From a bacterium (GTDB taxonomy: Bacteria; SZUA-79; Acidulodesulfobacterales; Acidulodesulfobacteraceae): a stretch of DNA of 41,389 nucleotides. The translations under genes were made by a program, and so were the position numbers. Below the pieces are notes generated by a model. That model was not told the DNA's origin. It made no database searches and saw only the letters and a list, made by a program, of their open reading frames with translations. Below, piece by piece: positions 9,328-18,047 of this stretch. Within the stretch, counting starts at the first letter, position 1. Each line of letters opens with the position of its first letter. The stretch covers positions 1 to 41,389 of the forward strand of contig JAKAPT010000006.1 of the NCBI GenBank assembly GCA_021806885.1, given 5' to 3'.

Positions 9328-12300
9328 ATGTCAAAGAATAAAATGAATAGAAGGGATTTTCTTAAATGGGGATCGTTCGGGGCTATGGCGGTTGCCACAG
9401 GAGCCGGTCTGACGCAGTGGGCGGGCGGAGTGTTTCATTACGTCGGAAAATATACATTTCCACGCCGGCCTGAAACATGGCCGGGTGAGATCGCGAAATA
9501 CTCCACATGCGAGCAATGCCAGGGCAATTGCGGAATAATGGCAAGGGTTTTTAACGGAACCTTGCTTAATATTTGGGGTAATCCTTACGATATACAAACC
9601 ACGGAACCAAATATAAAATATTCCTCTCCCGCAGTAGGGTCCATAATCTATACAGGGACGTATTATTCTCCGGATAAGCCTTTCGTTGACGGCGCACACT
9701 CCGTATGCTCAAAAGGCTCAGCGGGTACCCAGACCGCTTACGACCCCTACAGGATTTACATGCCCTTAAAAAGGGTCGGCGAAAGGGGCTCCAGGAAGTT
9801 TAAGGTAATTTCGTACGAACAGCTTATAAACGAGGTGGTAAACGGAGGATACCTTTTTAAAGATGTTCCCGGCGAAGAAAAACGTTTCGTCGAGGGGTTC
9901 AGGCATCTCTGGAACGGGGGCAGGAACCGCTTCATTCCCGCAGATTCAAAACATCCCGATTTTGGCCCTAAAACTAATCAGTACGTAAGTTACTGGGGCA
10001 GGGCCGATGATGGCCGGGCAAATTTCATAACTCGATTCGGAAATGCCCTCGGCTCGGTAAACGCCATACCGGATGTTTCCATATCCGAACCTTCGTATCG
10101 CGCTTCTACTTTCATGACCTATCCCGGAACAAATATGCTGAAGCCGGATTTGCCGAATTGCGAGCATCTCATGGTATTCGGAGCAAATTACTTAGAGTCC
10201 AATTTACCTATGCAGACCCTGGCGAGGAGAACGGTAAGCGCCACATCGAAGGGCAAGTTGAAGGTAACGGTGATAGACGTGAGGGGGGGTAATATGCTCG
10301 CGCATTCGGATAAATATATACCGGTTAAACCCGGTGGGTACGGGGCTCTGGCAATGGGCATGCTCAGGTGGATAATAGAAAATAAGCGCTATGATGAGAA
10401 CTTTCTCACAAACCTTAACCATAAGGCGGCAAACGCAAACGGCGAACCTAATTTTTCAAACGCTTCCTATCTTATAGTCAGTGACGAAAACAATCCAAAT
10501 TTTGCGGGATTTTTGAAAAGTGGAAATTCATTTTACGCAATCGACAAGTTTTCCGGGAAGCCGGTTCTAACGGCGGCGGCAGAAAAAGGCGATTTGTGGC
10601 CTACAGGATTTTTATCCCTGACCCCCGTTAACGTAAACGGCGTCAACTGCGTGACAAGCATGCAAATGTTATGGAGCGAACTCGTCAAGCATACCCTGGA
10701 TGAATACTCGAAGGAAGCAGGGTTGACCCCCGGGGCTATGCCGATACAGGAACTGGCGGGAGAATTTACTTCACATGGGAAAAAGTCTGTCGCCGATTAT
10801 TACAGGGGTCCGGTGAAGGATACTAACGGATATTACTACGGCAGGGCAATTCAGCTTTTAAATGTTATGGTAGGGAACGTAAACTGGCAGGGAGGGTATA
10901 TAAACGGCGGCGGGAGCGCTAATATTATGGGCGGATACGGCTACCCTTACGATTTGAAAAAATGGCCCGGATTTGTTCAGGCAAAAGGCGTAAAAATTTC
11001 AAGAGAAGGTTCGTTCTATGAAGACACCATGGAATATAAAGAAAAATTAACAAGAGGCGTTTCTCCATATCCCGCGAGGAGGCCATGGTTCCCCTTCAGC
11101 TCCGGCATGGCGCAGGAAATTTGGGGAGGAACGTATTTCCAGTACCCGTATCCGGTAAAGATACTTTTCCAGCATATGGCAAATCCCGCGTGGTCCATGC
11201 CCGGAATGGGGGGCGTAGACGATGAGTCCAAGCCCTGGATGCAGATGATAAAAGACACGACAAAAGTTCCTTTGTTTATCGCGTCCGATACCATGGTTTC
11301 GGAAAGCTCCGCATATGCCGATTACATAGTGCCGGATACGACATATTTGGAAGGATGGGGTTTTTCCGGCAACTTGTCGATGTATCCGACGGCAAGAACC
11401 TCGGTAAGGCAGCCTGTTATAGAACCCATGACGGAAAATACGCCCGACGGAAGGCCTATATGCATGGAAAATTTCCTGATAGACGTCGCAAAAAAACTTG
11501 GGCTTCCGGGGTTTGGCGAAAACGCATTTCTGGAAGGAGGCAGTTTAAACCAAAGGGAGGATTATTATTTAAAAATGGCGGCGAATATAGCTTATGATTC
11601 TAAGACTTTTCTTAAGAAAAAAGGAACCGGTTTCAGGCATTTAGGCCCGGTGCCGGATGGCAATTCCTTCGAGATCGGAACCGTTAAGGATTATATGAAA
11701 AAACACGGCAAGGCCATTAAGCCTGCGGAATGGAAAAAAACGGCTTATGTCGTTTCAAGAGGCGGCAGGTTCGAGGATTACGATGTAGGATATCTTCCTT
11801 GGGGAAAACCGAAATGGGTGACGCATCTCTGGTCGCCGGATACGCCGGTTCAGTTATATAACGAACAGGTGGCTACAACCCATGACGCAATAACCGGCGA
11901 GAGATTTAACGGAACCACGGTATTACTGCCCCATAGGAATATGAAGGGCGAGATTTTAGATGTAAAGTATCCCATGGCGGAATACCCATTAATGGTTTCC
12001 GCCCACAAACAATCCATCCACTCAATGTCAAATACTATGAGAAACCCATGGCTACAGGAACTTTTGCCCGGCGCTTTCTGGGAGATCGGCGCGATAGATG
12101 CCAGGAAATTAGGATTATACGACGGAGATACCATAAGGGTGGTATCGCCTACGTATCCGAAAGGGATTACCCACAGGGTAAGAATCATGCCTTCGGTAAG
12201 GCCGGGTGTAATCACTGCGGCTAACTCCTTCGGAAGATGGCTTTACGGTTCGGGTGAGTGGTATATAAACGGAAAGAAATATACCGGAGATCCAGCAAGA

Positions 12301-12441
12301 AATCAGGGGGTTCATCCTGCCGCCTTATTCCTGCTTGATAATTCTATAGCCGCTAAAGACGGCTGGACCACCGTGTTAACCGACCCTGTTGGCGGTTCCA
12401 TGGCACATTACTATGCGCCTGTTAGAATAGAAAGAGTTTAA
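9328..12441 (+). CDS. Molybdopterin oxidoreductase catalytic subunit (DMSO reductase superfamily, Tat-exported)
   Basis: RRDFLKWGSFGAM Tat motif; C61-x2-C64-x3-C68-x58-C127 FeS motif; HLMVFGANYLESN; C-terminal molydop-binding region. Confidence 0.95.
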   Translation: MSKNKMNRRDFLKWGSFGAMAVATGAGLTQWAGGVFHYVGKYTFPRRPETWPGEIAKYSTCEQCQGNCGIMARVFNGTLLNIWGNPYDIQTTEPNIKYSSPAVGSIIYTGTYYSPDKPFVDGAHSVCSKGSAGTQTAYDPYRIYMPLKRVGERGSRKFKVISYEQLINEVVNGGYLFKDVPGEEKRFVEGFRHLWNGGRNRFIPADSKHPDFGPKTNQYVSYWGRADDGRANFITRFGNALGSVNAIPDVSISEPSYRASTFMTYPGTNMLKPDLPNCEHLMVFGANYLESNLPMQTLARRTVSATSKGKLKVTVIDVRGGNMLAHSDKYIPVKPGGYGALAMGMLRWIIENKRYDENFLTNLNHKAANANGEPNFSNASYLIVSDENNPNFAGFLKSGNSFYAIDKFSGKPVLTAAAEKGDLWPTGFLSLTPVNVNGVNCVTSMQMLWSELVKHTLDEYSKEAGLTPGAMPIQELAGEFTSHGKKSVADYYRGPVKDTNGYYYGRAIQLLNVMVGNVNWQGGYINGGGSANIMGGYGYPYDLKKWPGFVQAKGVKISREGSFYEDTMEYKEKLTRGVSPYPARRPWFPFSSGMAQEIWGGTYFQYPYPVKILFQHMANPAWSMPGMGGVDDESKPWMQMIKDTTKVPLFIASDTMVSESSAYADYIVPDTTYLEGWGFSGNLSMYPTARTSVRQPVIEPMTENTPDGRPICMENFLIDVAKKLGLPGFGENAFLEGGSLNQREDYYLKMAANIAYDSKTFLKKKGTGFRHLGPVPDGNSFEIGTVKDYMKKHGKAIKPAEWKKTAYVVSRGGRFEDYDVGYLPWGKPKWVTHLWSPDTPVQLYNEQVATTHDAITGERFNGTTVLLPHRNMKGEILDVKYPMAEYPLMVSAHKQSIHSMSNTMRNPWLQELLPGAFWEIGAIDARKLGLYDGDTIRVVSPTYPKGITHRVRIMPSVRPGVITAANSFGRWLYGSGEWYINGKKYTGDPARNQGVHPAALFLLDNSIAAKDGWTTVLTDPVGGSMAHYYAPVRIERV

Positions 12442-12464
12442 AGAATCTTTGAGGTTTATAGATA

Positions 12465-13136
12465 ATGATAACAGTATGTATAATTGACGGCTATTCAATG
12501 TTATTAACCGCATTAGAGGCCCTGCTTGACGGCCAGGATGATATAAAGGTATTAGGAACCGCAACGGATGAGCAGTCCGCAGGTAGTCTCATAAAATTAA
12601 AAAAGCCGGAAATTATATTACTTGATATATCTTTATCCGACGACGACAGTTTCGATTTAATCCATCAGTTTAAGAAGATTTCCCCCGGCTCAAAAGTATT
12701 AATATTGGCGACGCGTGAAAATGTCGAATATCTTCGCACATGTTTTAATCTTGGCGCGTCCGGCTTCTTAGTAAAAAAAGCTATGAATTTCGATTTGATA
12801 TATGCAATCAGGACCGTAGCAAGAGGAGAAATCTATATATACCCTTCGCTGATAAAAAAATTTTTAGCCGATGATAAAAAATCCGTTATTGATTCAAATA
12901 TTCAAAGTAATAATTCAAGAGAAAAATTTTTATGGGAAAGCTTAAGTTTAATGGAAAAAGAAGTAATGATTGAAATTGCAAATGGTTTTACAAATAAAGA
13001 GGTTGCCGAAAGGCACTTATTGGAGGAGAAAATCATTGCGGCGCATCGTGTAATCGCAATGAAAAAATTGGATTTAAAAAAGAAATCCGACATTACAGAA
13101 CTGATTTTATCGAAACTTAAAATAACCGGAAAATAG
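12465..13136 (+). CDS. Divergent NarL/LuxR-family response regulator, paralog of 1475-2128
   Basis: Collinear with first regulator (DLIYAIRTVARGEIYI, GFTNKE); acidic pair reduced to IDGY and HTH substitutions. Confidence 0.88.
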   Translation: MITVCIIDGYSMLLTALEALLDGQDDIKVLGTATDEQSAGSLIKLKKPEIILLDISLSDDDSFDLIHQFKKISPGSKVLILATRENVEYLRTCFNLGASGFLVKKAMNFDLIYAIRTVARGEIYIYPSLIKKFLADDKKSVIDSNIQSNNSREKFLWESLSLMEKEVMIEIANGFTNKEVAERHLLEEKIIAAHRVIAMKKLDLKKKSDITELILSKLKITGK

Positions 13137-13155
13137 GCATATTAAGGCTTATAGG

Positions 13156-13207
13156 TATTCCCCCTACATTTTTACAAACTTATCTTACAAAAATCAGGTT
13201 TTATCCT
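13156..13207 (+). promoter_or_regulatory. Candidate shared regulator-binding region (second copy)
   Basis: TATTCCC, CTTATCTT/TTTATCCT repeats 21 bp apart, TACAAAAATCAG; TATAAT at 13232-13237 downstream. Confidence 0.5.
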
Positions 13208-13381
13208 GCATAAATTATAAATAATTAAAATTATAATTACTAATAAAGACATTCATAAATCTGTTACCCATTCTTCTTTTGGTTCCTCCTTTTGTTGAAG
13301 GAGGGGTAATTTGAAGATTTAAAATTAATAAAGATTGTTAAAACTTAAATTAATTGTTTGTTTTATTGGGAGGAATGAGAA

Positions 13382-14041
13382 ATGAATAAATTTATTTTTC
13401 TTGTTTCGCTTTTCTTTCTTGTTGCGATTTTAGGCCTGAACAATTTAGCGTTTGCCACAGGCTCCGGCGCTAAACTTTTCAAAGATTATTATTGCATCGA
13501 CTGCCACACTCTGGGACATCAAGGAGGAACGGTCGGTCCAAACCTTTCTAATATAGGGAAAACGAAGAGTCTTACGTGGATCGAGTCCCAGATATCTAAT
13601 CCGAGTAGTCATTTTACAAGAGGGTCGAACACAAAAATCAACGGAAAGATTTACCTGGTTAGAATGCCCGGCTTCAATAATATTCCGGATTCGGTTGCCG
13701 ATAAACTGGCTGAGTATATCAAGACTTTTCCGTCCGTATTGTCAAATTTAAGCTATAAAAGGCCGCCGGAGGGCATGAGACTTTTCGAAAAGGATAACTG
13801 CGTCGCGTGCCACAGGATAAACGGTATTGGAGGAAAAGTAGGCCCAAATCTTTCGCATATCGGAAAGACAAAAAGCCTGTCCTGGATAGAAACGCAGGTG
13901 GTAGATCCGAAGGTTCACTTTAGATATGGTCTTGGCGTAATTATCGACGCTCATACTTATCTTGTTATGATGCCCAGTTTTAAAGATATTCCTGACTCGC
14001 AACTTAATGTAATAGGCAGGTATCTTGAATCGTTAAAATAA
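13382..14041 (+). CDS. Di-heme cytochrome c with two tandem paralogous domains
   Basis: Signal peptide; CIDCH and CVACH; both domains share GPNLS.IGKTKSL.WIE.Q. Confidence 0.92.
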   Translation: MNKFIFLVSLFFLVAILGLNNLAFATGSGAKLFKDYYCIDCHTLGHQGGTVGPNLSNIGKTKSLTWIESQISNPSSHFTRGSNTKINGKIYLVRMPGFNNIPDSVADKLAEYIKTFPSVLSNLSYKRPPEGMRLFEKDNCVACHRINGIGGKVGPNLSHIGKTKSLSWIETQVVDPKVHFRYGLGVIIDAHTYLVMMPSFKDIPDSQLNVIGRYLESLK

Positions 14042-14105
14042 TTTTCCGACCAAGCATATTTACGCTTAAGCATTAGTCTTAATTCAAAAAGGAGGTAATT
14101 AAATT

Positions 14106-14420
14106 ATGCAGTGCAAGAAATTATTGACCATTGCGGGTATCGCGGCTTCCCTTATGCTTTTAACCGCTCCTATGGCCTTTGCGGCTTCCGGCTCGAGCCT
14201 GTTCGCAAAAGAAGGCTGCATGGGCTGTCACACCATCAACGGAGCAGGCGGTTCCATGGGTCCCGACCTTTCCCATGTCGGCAGCAAGAAAAGCGAATCG
14301 TGGCTTAAGAAGCAGATAACCGACCCTAATTCTCATTTCCCCGGAGGCTCTATGCCCTCTTCCCAAATGTCCGGCGCACACCTTAAAGCTCTTTCAAGCT
14401 ACCTGGAATCCTTAAAGTAA
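14106..14420 (+). CDS. Monoheme cytochrome c
   Basis: AGGAGG upstream; signal peptide; CMGCHTINGAGGSMGPDLSHVG; GSMPSSQM. Confidence 0.93.
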   Translation: MQCKKLLTIAGIAASLMLLTAPMAFAASGSSLFAKEGCMGCHTINGAGGSMGPDLSHVGSKKSESWLKKQITDPNSHFPGGSMPSSQMSGAHLKALSSYLESLK

Positions 14421-14426
14421 TTGCCA

Positions 14427-14468
14427 AACAATACCGCGGCTGATACTTCCGTATCCCGCGGTATTGTT
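14427..14468 (+). terminator. Strong hairpin after cytochrome c gene (terminator-like or 3' stabilising stem)
   Basis: AACAATACCGCGG / CCGCGGTATTGTT perfect 13-bp stem, CT bulge, GATAC-TTCC-GTATC inner stem; no long T tract. Confidence 0.75.
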
Positions 14469-14763
14469 GCATTGTAAACCCTGCTTTATCCTTCAATATT
14501 CTTAATCCAAAAAACACGGTTTTAAGCGTAACCCATTATCTTTACAGCTTATTATCTTTTGACCCCGGGAATTTATTTATTATATTTTATGTGGGGTTTA
14601 TGGGGCATCTGCAAAAATTATAAAAATTATTGACTTTTAGAATTTATAATGATAAAAAAGTTTATTTAGTAAAAAAAATAAAGATTTCGGGAGCTTTCCA
14701 GCCGGGAAAATCCTAAAAGTTATTCTCACAAAACATATTTGAAATAAAGAAGGGGGGAACAAA

Positions 14764-15285
14764 ATGGCAAAGAGTTCAGAAGAGTCGCCGTCAAGGCGCA
14801 CTTTTATGATGGTTGTTATCGGTTTGCTTACCGCCATAGTGGGGGTCGGTCTTGCTATTCCCATTGTGGGAGAAATTTTAACTCCGCTCTTTAAAAAGAG
14901 GGACATTGTATGGGCGAAGCTTGGAAAGGTTAGCGATCTTGAAAACATGCAACCCTTAACGCCCACGTTTATTCCTGTATATTTTAAAGTAAAGCAGGGC
15001 TGGAGCGTGAACACGCTTCCCAGACAGGTTATCGTGGTTAAAGACGTCGCGGGGAAACTGTATTTCTTTTCAAATCAGTGCACGCATCTTGGATGCCCCC
15101 TGCACTGGATAGCCGAAAGGCAAAAATTTATGTGCCCATGCCACGGCGGCATGTTTAACGCCATGGGGAAGGTTGTTGGAGGGCCTCCTCCAAGGCCTTT
15201 ATTTGTTTGGGTTCATAAGGTCGAAAACGGCACCGTTTTCATTCAGAATAAGTTTTTAGATAATCCGAAAGAAAGGGGGATCTGA
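14764..15285 (+). CDS. Rieske 2Fe-2S protein of a bc-type complex
   Basis: N-terminal TM; CTHLGC and CPCHGG motifs. Confidence 0.95.
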   Translation: MAKSSEESPSRRTFMMVVIGLLTAIVGVGLAIPIVGEILTPLFKKRDIVWAKLGKVSDLENMQPLTPTFIPVYFKVKQGWSVNTLPRQVIVVKDVAGKLYFFSNQCTHLGCPLHWIAERQKFMCPCHGGMFNAMGKVVGGPPPRPLFVWVHKVENGTVFIQNKFLDNPKERGI

Positions 15286-16391
15286 TGTTTAAAAAAGTTC
15301 AGAAATGGTTTGACGAAAGAATAGAGCTGACTGAAACTATAAACGAATTTAACGGCGAGCGCATCCCGAGAAGCGGGGGATGGGCCTATACCTTTGGAAG
15401 CCTTCTCGCCTTTCTGTTTACGGTTCAGGTCGCTACCGGCATATTTTTATTATTTTATTACGTACCTTATTTTCCAGTCGCAAGGGATGCGACCTATTTC
15501 ATTAAGCATAACGTCCTGTTCGGAAGCCTTCTCCTCGGCATTCACCTCTGGGGTGCTTTCACGATGGTATTTATTCTTGTTGTTCATATGGCGAGGGTTT
15601 ATTTTTCGGGGGCATATAAAAAGCCCAGGGAGCTCCAATGGGTTATTGGGATGGCGTTGTTCTCCTTTGTGATTGTCCTTGGCTTAACCGGTTATATGCT
15701 CATTGGGAATGAAAACTCATGGTGGACGATAAACGTTCTTTCAAACGTCGCCGCCCACACGCCTTTCTTAGGCGGCTTTATAAGAATCCTAGCAAGGGGC
15801 GGCACCGAAACATCCACCCTTGCCATGCAGCACATCTTTGCCGTTCATGTTTGGCTTTTACCCATAGCCGTTATCCTCCTCATACCCACCCATCTTTTCC
15901 TTATCAGAAAAACCGGACATCAGGGTATGGCGATGGAATATAACAAAAGCAAGCTCCCGGACGATAACATAGACAAGTGGAAACATCCGGACGCGACCGT
16001 CCCGTTTTTTCCCGACCAGTTTTACAAGGACATGATAGTCGCTATAGTGGTATTTGTTGTCGTTTATCTACTTGCGATTTTCTTTGTCCCCGAAGTAGGT
16101 CCGGTTTATAACCCGCTCGCGCTTCATTTCGCCCCGGAGGCGGACTGGTATTTCCTTGCGAACGAGGAACTTCTTAAGTTCTTCCCGGGTCATGGGCTGA
16201 TTATTTTTGCCACGTTCCTCGTTCCCATAATCGGGTTTGTTATATTATTCGCGCTTCCGTTCATCGACAGGGGACATGAAAGAAGTCCTTTTAAAAGGCC
16301 TGCCGCGACAATTCTGGGGATTTTTTTCCTGCTTTTAATTGTTTATTTAACATTAATGGGCGGAGAACCTAAGGCGCCTGCCACCATTTAA
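15285..16391 (+). CDS. Cytochrome b (bc1/b6f type)
   Basis: TFGSLLAFLFTVQVATGIFLLFYYVP, paired TM histidines (GIHLWGAFTMVFILVVHMARV; HIFAVHVWLLP). Confidence 0.95.
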   Translation: MFKKVQKWFDERIELTETINEFNGERIPRSGGWAYTFGSLLAFLFTVQVATGIFLLFYYVPYFPVARDATYFIKHNVLFGSLLLGIHLWGAFTMVFILVVHMARVYFSGAYKKPRELQWVIGMALFSFVIVLGLTGYMLIGNENSWWTINVLSNVAAHTPFLGGFIRILARGGTETSTLAMQHIFAVHVWLLPIAVILLIPTHLFLIRKTGHQGMAMEYNKSKLPDDNIDKWKHPDATVPFFPDQFYKDMIVAIVVFVVVYLLAIFFVPEVGPVYNPLALHFAPEADWYFLANEELLKFFPGHGLIIFATFLVPIIGFVILFALPFIDRGHERSPFKRPAATILGIFFLLLIVYLTLMGGEPKAPATI

Positions 16392-16414
16392 ATTTAAGAT
16401 GAGGAGTCATTGAA

Positions 16415-17956
16415 ATGAATTTAGGAACTATCGATATTATAAATCTTGTTTTAAACCGCCTGGCGCTGGGGTTTATGGCAGTGGGCTTTATATCCCATTA
16501 TATCGGGATATTTAAGAAAGAGGATAGATACTACAGGCTCGCCGGTCCATTGATTTTATTATCCCTTATAATAGGAACCATCCAGACGTCATTGTATTTT
16601 TATTTCGTAAGCCTTTTAAAGAACGGCATTCCCAATTTCTGGATACTGATAAACCATCTCCAGCCCGGCATAATAACGATGGGGCTGGACTCCATGCTGA
16701 TGTTTCTCGTGCTTGGCGGGATATACTACATGGGATTTAAAGGCGAGCCGTCCGCGGGCCGCCAGGGATGGAACATATTTTTTGGTGTTATGGCGTTTCT
16801 TTTCGGATTTTTATCCGACATATTCTATTCCATTACCGAAAGTTACACCATTGGTCCTGCCCCGGAAACGGCCATAAGGACCCCTATGGTTTTAATGCTT
16901 ATAATCGAAAAAAATGTGGAAATAATTGCTCTCGCGGGAGCCGTCATCGCGATATGGGCAGGTATAAGATACATATTTTCAAGCAAACCCGAGTCAAAGA
17001 CGTTTTTTGACTGGATGGGCTCTTTCGGGGCTATCGTAACGATGACGTTTCTTGCCATGTATCCCGTTATTTACTTCGGCTGGCTCAAACACTTCAGGGC
17101 TACCTCGAGCATCGGGTTCAACGCGATAATGCTTGGCAAATACCAGTGGATAATGTTCTGGTTTATGGGAACGGTAGGCGGATCCCTTATTTTTTTCTTC
17201 ATTTATATGCTATGGAAACTCATAAATGGAAGGGACAGGACAAGGCCGTCGGTTTCGGTAGGATTAATAATATTCTTCATTATAGTGGCGGCTGTTTCCC
17301 TCGTTTTTGGAATGCTTCCCGCGACAGCCGGGATCCTTGGAAATATGCAGCCGGTAAAATATCTTGCCCTTTCGGGCTTATTCTTAACGGGTTTCCTCGT
17401 CCTCGGTTATTACTTAAAAGACCTCACCCCGAATTTTAAATTCGGGACTATTTCAAAACTCCCCCAGATATTCTTAATACTCGCAGGTCTCGGCATAGTC
17501 ATCAATGTCCCGTTAATGGGATATATGAAGAACGCCGCGAGGGGTACGGACATGATAATATACCAGACGATGAAACTCGACGGCTCAAAATACGTTCCGC
17601 CGGTCGTGTTCCCATGGCCTGTTACAAAGGGTTACAGCCAGCTCAGCGACAAATGCGTGATATGCCATACCCTGAACAGGGTCGAAAGATACGGCTATAC
17701 CGGACTAACCTCCGGAGATTGGGAAAAAGTCGTTAATTTAATGAAAGTGACTAATGGATGTCCTATAACCGCCGCGGATGCAGAGATTATAGTTGATTAC
17801 CTCAACAGGACGAACATTATTGCCTACAATGAAAATCTCGAGAAACAGAAGAAGGCATGGACCCCGCCGGCTTCGCTTCCATATGGGGCTTCCTCGTCCG
17901 CATCAGGTACTTCGACCGCGGCAAATACGGGGGGAGGGGCTACCCTGAAGAAATAA
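16415..17956 (+). CDS. Polytopic membrane protein with fused C-terminal c-type cytochrome domain
   Basis: Many TM helices; KCVICHTLNRVERYGYTGLTSGDWEKVV near C-terminus; follows Rieske and cytochrome b. Confidence 0.85.
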   Translation: MNLGTIDIINLVLNRLALGFMAVGFISHYIGIFKKEDRYYRLAGPLILLSLIIGTIQTSLYFYFVSLLKNGIPNFWILINHLQPGIITMGLDSMLMFLVLGGIYYMGFKGEPSAGRQGWNIFFGVMAFLFGFLSDIFYSITESYTIGPAPETAIRTPMVLMLIIEKNVEIIALAGAVIAIWAGIRYIFSSKPESKTFFDWMGSFGAIVTMTFLAMYPVIYFGWLKHFRATSSIGFNAIMLGKYQWIMFWFMGTVGGSLIFFFIYMLWKLINGRDRTRPSVSVGLIIFFIIVAAVSLVFGMLPATAGILGNMQPVKYLALSGLFLTGFLVLGYYLKDLTPNFKFGTISKLPQIFLILAGLGIVINVPLMGYMKNAARGTDMIIYQTMKLDGSKYVPPVVFPWPVTKGYSQLSDKCVICHTLNRVERYGYTGLTSGDWEKVVNLMKVTNGCPITAADAEIIVDYLNRTNIIAYNENLEKQKKAWTPPASLPYGASSSASGTSTAANTGGGATLKK

Positions 17957-17985
17957 AAAGTAAAATAGTTACGATAAATAAAAAT

Positions 17986-18040
17986 AAAGGCGCTTACCCG
18001 TTTTATGCGGTATAATAAATACAGGGGTAAGCGCCTTTTT
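17986..18040 (+). terminator. Intrinsic terminator
   Basis: AAAGGCGCTTACCC / GGGTAAGCGCCTTT perfect 14-bp stem followed by T-rich run. Confidence 0.85.
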
Positions 18041-18047
18041 CTTTCCT

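Noticed and set aside
9328-12441. Naming the molybdoenzyme as tetrathionate, polysulfide, thiosulfate or arsenate reductase
   Set aside because: TtrA-like features exist, but no Cys is available as Mo ligand and the neighbourhood is atypical; the substrate is not supported
14630-14650. TTGACT followed by TATAAT upstream of the Rieske gene as a sigma70 promoter
   Set aside because: The spacer is only 9 bp, incompatible with a standard -35/-10 pair
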